A DNA stretch of 7,022 nt from JALZHR01 sp036389695. Lineage in GTDB: Bacteria; Acidobacteriota; Blastocatellia; Pyrinomonadales; Pyrinomonadaceae. Positions 4,969 to 7,022 of this stretch are shown here, piece by piece; positions within the stretch are counted from its first letter, which is position 1, and each line of letters opens with the position of its first letter. The notes under the pieces are model-generated. The model was not told the origin of the DNA. It saw only the letters and a program-made list of their open reading frames with translations, and did no database searches. The stretch is taken from positions 1-7,022 of the forward strand of contig DASVWG010000480.1 in NCBI GenBank assembly GCA_036389695.1, read 5' to 3'. Both the position numbers and the translations under genes were made by a program.

Positions 4969-6510
4969 TTAAAAAGGGCGAAACAGAATTTGGATGCCGC
5001 TATGTTCTTCAAGCAAACAATACCCGATGACTTTCCCATAATATTTAAAATCATCTAGCAGAAACGGAAATCCGTCCTTAACCGAAGAATTATTCAAATA
5101 AAATATTCCTGTCAGATTATCGACTTCCAACACTCCACTATGAAATTCATTGGTTTTCTGATTCTGCATTATCACTGTCGCTCCAGCAGTTTGCTCTGAG
5201 GCTTCAACCAGCACAACGACGTTTAGTTTGGTTTTCAAAGAGGGCAAGCGTTTGCCGTTCAGAACAAACGTGTAATAAGAAGATTCTTCATTCAATTTCA
5301 AGCTGCTGTCATAAGAAATCTGCGAATCACTGAGCTTAATGGGCGCGATATTTTTCAAAATATCACGCTTCTTTCCATTTCTTCGAGAACGACGACGAAT
5401 ACCGAGTTCAATAAACAATTCAGGAAACTGATTGTTGAGAATATCCGATAAATTCTGATGTGAAATTCCCAACGTTTCGGCAGCTTTGGTAACTTGTCCG
5501 TCGGCGCTTTTCAAATGTTTTCGTAGCAAGTGCGTTTTGAGATTTCTAATCTCACTCAAATAGTAAATATTATTCAATGGGTAAATCAGATTAACGAATT
5601 CATCAGCATATTTTTTAGCTGCAAATTCTCCGATATGCGATGTAGCAATTGAAATTACCTCAGTAAATAAAAATAAGGCTTCGCTGGAACTGTTTAGTCG
5701 AAGGAGAATTTTACTTTTATTAAACAGCGTGGCAACTAAACCATTATAATCTTCTCCTTGCTGAAAAAGTTCCAATGCCTGATTAATTGTATTAAGCGCC
5801 GCTACGCATCTACCTTCTTCTAAATAAATTAACGCTTTTGTATCTAAAATGTGTGCAAGCCAACCTATTTCTTTCAAATCCCGATAAAATTTTATAGCTT
5901 TATCAACGTAACGATGAGCATTGGAAAAATCTTTAATTTCTTTATACAAAAAAGCAATATTGTTGTGATTTATAGCTACATACCTAAAATTTTTACTTCT
6001 GCGAGCAGCTTTAATTCCTTCTTTATAATGATATAAAGCTTTTGCGGGTTCTTTAAAATAGCGATAGTAAATTCCAGCATGATTGTGATACATAGCTTTC
6101 AAGCGCATATCCTCACAAAACTCAATCGCAGTAGAAATCTTTTTAATTATTTCCATTCCTTGTTGAGCGTTAGACGGATTCTCACTTGATTTAGAAAGAA
6201 GTGTGATGACTCTATTTATACATATCTGAATATAAACGGGGTGAAGTTGATTGTTGGCATATTCAGCTTCTGTTTCAGCCAAAATTGTTTCGCATTCACT
6301 TATTGCGCCTTCGTGCCAATAACAAAGCGAAAGCGTAACTTTCGCCTCTGCTGATTTATGCGGTAAAGTTCTTTTGTTGAAAAGTTCAATAGCTCTAATC
6401 AGAAAATCTTTACCGCGTTCCTGATAACTCTTCAAATTATGTGAACGCCCATAATAGCTCAAAAAAAAGCCGCATAAACGTAAGATTTCCGCTTGAAGGG
6501 AAGTTTCCAA
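4969..6510 (-). CDS. TPR-repeat regulator with Fis-type HTH (main open part of an interrupted gene)
   Basis: This 513-codon open part is predicted to be a cytoplasmic, DNA-binding, peptide- or protein-sensing regulator. Helical TPR-like pairs are visible at about 55-85, 137-170, 178-211, 218-250 and 258-290 (for example HNNIAFLYKEIKDFSNAHRY). A Fis/HTH_8-like helix-turn-helix follows at about 325-363 (DGQVTKAAETLGISHQNLSD), then a very basic patch at 372-383 (RRRSRRNGKKR). A C-terminal beta-rich domain of about 120 residues (395-513) ends in YYGKVIGYCLLEEHSGIQIL; it is vaguely like the end of LexA/S24 folds, but I see no catalytic Ser-Lys pair. The first codon here is TTG with no Shine-Dalgarno and is probably an internal Leu: the same frame continues upstream past one TAG at 6544-6546 to an ATG at 6666. 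The gene is AT-rich compared with genes on the left. It is divergent from a small exported peptide gene. Confidence 0.75.
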   Translation of the reverse strand: METSLQAEILRLCGFFLSYYGRSHNLKSYQERGKDFLIRAIELFNKRTLPHKSAEAKVTLSLCYWHEGAISECETILAETEAEYANNQLHPVYIQICINRVITLLSKSSENPSNAQQGMEIIKKISTAIEFCEDMRLKAMYHNHAGIYYRYFKEPAKALYHYKEGIKAARRSKNFRYVAINHNNIAFLYKEIKDFSNAHRYVDKAIKFYRDLKEIGWLAHILDTKALIYLEEGRCVAALNTINQALELFQQGEDYNGLVATLFNKSKILLRLNSSSEALFLFTEVISIATSHIGEFAAKKYADEFVNLIYPLNNIYYLSEIRNLKTHLLRKHLKSADGQVTKAAETLGISHQNLSDILNNQFPELFIELGIRRRSRRNGKKRDILKNIAPIKLSDSQISYDSSLKLNEESSYYTFVLNGKRLPSLKTKLNVVVLVEASEQTAGATVIMQNQKTNEFHSGVLEVDNLTGIFYLNNSSVKDGFPFLLDDFKYYGKVIGYCLLEEHSGIQILFRPF

Positions 6511-6543
6511 GTTAGCAATTAGCGGTTCATCACTATAATCTTG

Positions 6544-6666
6544 CTAGACTGGCTTCAGAACTTGTTGCAGAGCACAAATGTCGCGGCAAAGTTCAGCATT
6601 TCTCGCTTCTTCAATCAGCTTAATAGCTTGAGACGTAGTAATTTGAGTAGTTTTAGCAATGGGCAT
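6544..6666 (-). pseudogene. 5' segment of the TPR-HTH regulator, cut off by an in-frame TAG
   Basis: ATG at 6664-6666 has a good Shine-Dalgarno (AAAGG, 6673-6677, 6 nt spacing) and opens 40 codons (MPIAKTTQITTSQAIKLIEE onward, ending in LQQVLKPV) before TAG at codon 41. It is exactly in frame with the downstream 513-codon part, and the codons between (QDYSDEPLIAN) read like normal protein. The intact product would be 565 aa. A single TGG-to-TAG or CAG-to-TAG change explains the interruption. Alternatives are UAG readthrough, reinitiation at the TTG 11 codons later, a functional 40-aa leader peptide, or a sequencing error. The segment is helical and contains two Cys (27 and 31). Confidence 0.7.
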
Positions 6667-6677
6667 ATATTACCTTT

Positions 6678-6691
6678 GCAAGATTTCTTGC
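6678..6691. promoter_or_regulatory. Short palindrome in the divergent control region
   Basis: GCAAG and CTTGC arms flank a 4-nt centre, just upstream of the regulator's Shine-Dalgarno and inside the 93-bp divergent gap. A perfect TTGACA lies on the minus strand at 6697-6702, and a TAATAT on the plus strand at 6692-6697. I cannot assign a well-spaced promoter pair to either side. The position suits an operator for autoregulation, but that is inference. Confidence 0.3.
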
Positions 6692-6746
6692 TAATATGTC
6701 AACATGGTATTTTACAAACACTTACCGACAAAATCATCTAGTTTCT

Positions 6747-6751
6747 GGGAG
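6747..6751 (+). promoter_or_regulatory. Ribosome binding site of the small peptide gene
   Basis: GGGAG lies 8 nt before the ATG at 6760 and fixes the start of a short gene that might otherwise be doubted. Confidence 0.7.
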
Positions 6752-6759
6752 AAAATAAA

Positions 6760-6969
6760 ATGAAAAAAATTGCTGTTACGCTTTTTCTAGCGTTAGTCTT
6801 CGTGTTTTCGCTTTCAGTCAATACCTTTGCCGAAGGTGAAATTCCTACGATGGGTAGAAACTGTGGGAATACAGGGCAGCCACCTTGTTCAAAAGTTGCT
6901 GCTGTTCCGACCGAAGATTCAACTTTTTATAAAAAACTGATTGATTATTTAGCACAAATATTCGGTTAA
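6760..6969 (+). CDS. Small exported Cys-containing pre-peptide, possible signal
   Basis: I do not recognise a family for this 69-aa product. Residues 1-24 form a clear Sec signal peptide: MKKI, a hydrophobic core (VTLFLALVFVFSL), then NTFA with a probable cut before Glu25. The mature chain would be about 45 aa: an EGEIPTMG start, two cysteines at 35 and 43 around GNTGQPP that could form an 8-residue-spaced disulfide, a Pro/Val linker, and a C-terminal amphipathic helix (FYKKLIDYLAQIFG). The start is set by GGGAG 8 nt upstream, and a strong terminator overlaps the stop codon, so it is its own short transcript. It is divergent from a TPR-HTH regulator, which suggests a regulated, secreted peptide (signal, toxin or envelope peptide). 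The function is unknown. Confidence 0.75.
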   Translation: MKKIAVTLFLALVFVFSLSVNTFAEGEIPTMGRNCGNTGQPPCSKVAAVPTEDSTFYKKLIDYLAQIFG

Positions 6970-6995
6970 TAGCAACCGAATTTTTAAGTTTTTTC
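6960..6995 (+). terminator. Rho-independent terminator of the small peptide gene
   Basis: The perfect 8-bp stem ATTCGGTT (6960-6967) with AACCGAAT (6974-6981) encloses the 6-nt loop AATAGC and is followed by TTTTAAGTTTTTT. The left arm includes the last codons and the first base of the TAA stop. Confidence 0.85.
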
Positions 6996-7022
6996 AGCCT
7001 CTTTTTTCTGTTTATTCGCGAG

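Noticed and set aside
6541..6741. 66-codon plus-strand frame across the divergent region
   Set aside because: It is antisense to the regulator's 5' segment, has a poor start context and spans the control region.

Overview
The window looks like chromosomal DNA of a moderately GC-rich bacterium. It carries a run of conserved housekeeping genes on the minus strand (about 4.2 kb to 0.1 kb), one tRNA gene, and then an AT-rich accessory segment (about 4.5 kb to the end). A large TPR plus Fis-type HTH regulator next to ordinary housekeeping genes, together with the codon and GC pattern, suggests Acidobacteriota, perhaps class Blastocatellia. That is an inference from general family knowledge, not from a search.

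Housekeeping half, read along the minus strand: yggS (PLP homeostasis protein), yggT (integral membrane protein) and a yggU/DUF167 gene form one tight operon, with a 4-base stop/start overlap between the last two. A separate unit, yebC, has its own sigma70-like promoter and an AT-rich hairpin terminator. A third unit has a strong promoter and a leader of about 100 nt containing a 14-bp tandem duplication. It drives ruvC (Holliday junction resolvase) and then an exported SH3-domain protein.

Between yggS and the tRNA lies the most unusual DNA of the left half: two arrays of degenerate 7-bp tandem repeats (consensus near TTYACKA) in opposite orientation. They form a nested inverted repeat of about 145 bp that runs up to the yggS start codon and may supply its promoter. 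A plus-strand tRNA-Leu(CAG), with its own promoter and hairpin terminator, follows.

Right half: base composition drops sharply after the tRNA. After about 480 bp of apparently non-coding AT-rich DNA comes a minus-strand TPR-HTH regulator. Its true start (ATG at 6666 with a good Shine-Dalgarno) is separated from the long open frame by one in-frame TAG at codon 41, so the gene is a nonsense-mutated pseudogene, a readthrough gene, or a reinitiating gene. Divergently transcribed, with 93 bp between start codons, is a 69-aa pre-peptide gene with a signal peptide, two cysteines, a good RBS and a textbook terminator. A TPR regulator facing a small exported peptide resembles the layout of Firmicute peptide-sensing modules (Rap-Phr, RNPP). 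It is the best candidate here for an undescribed system, but the functional link is inference.
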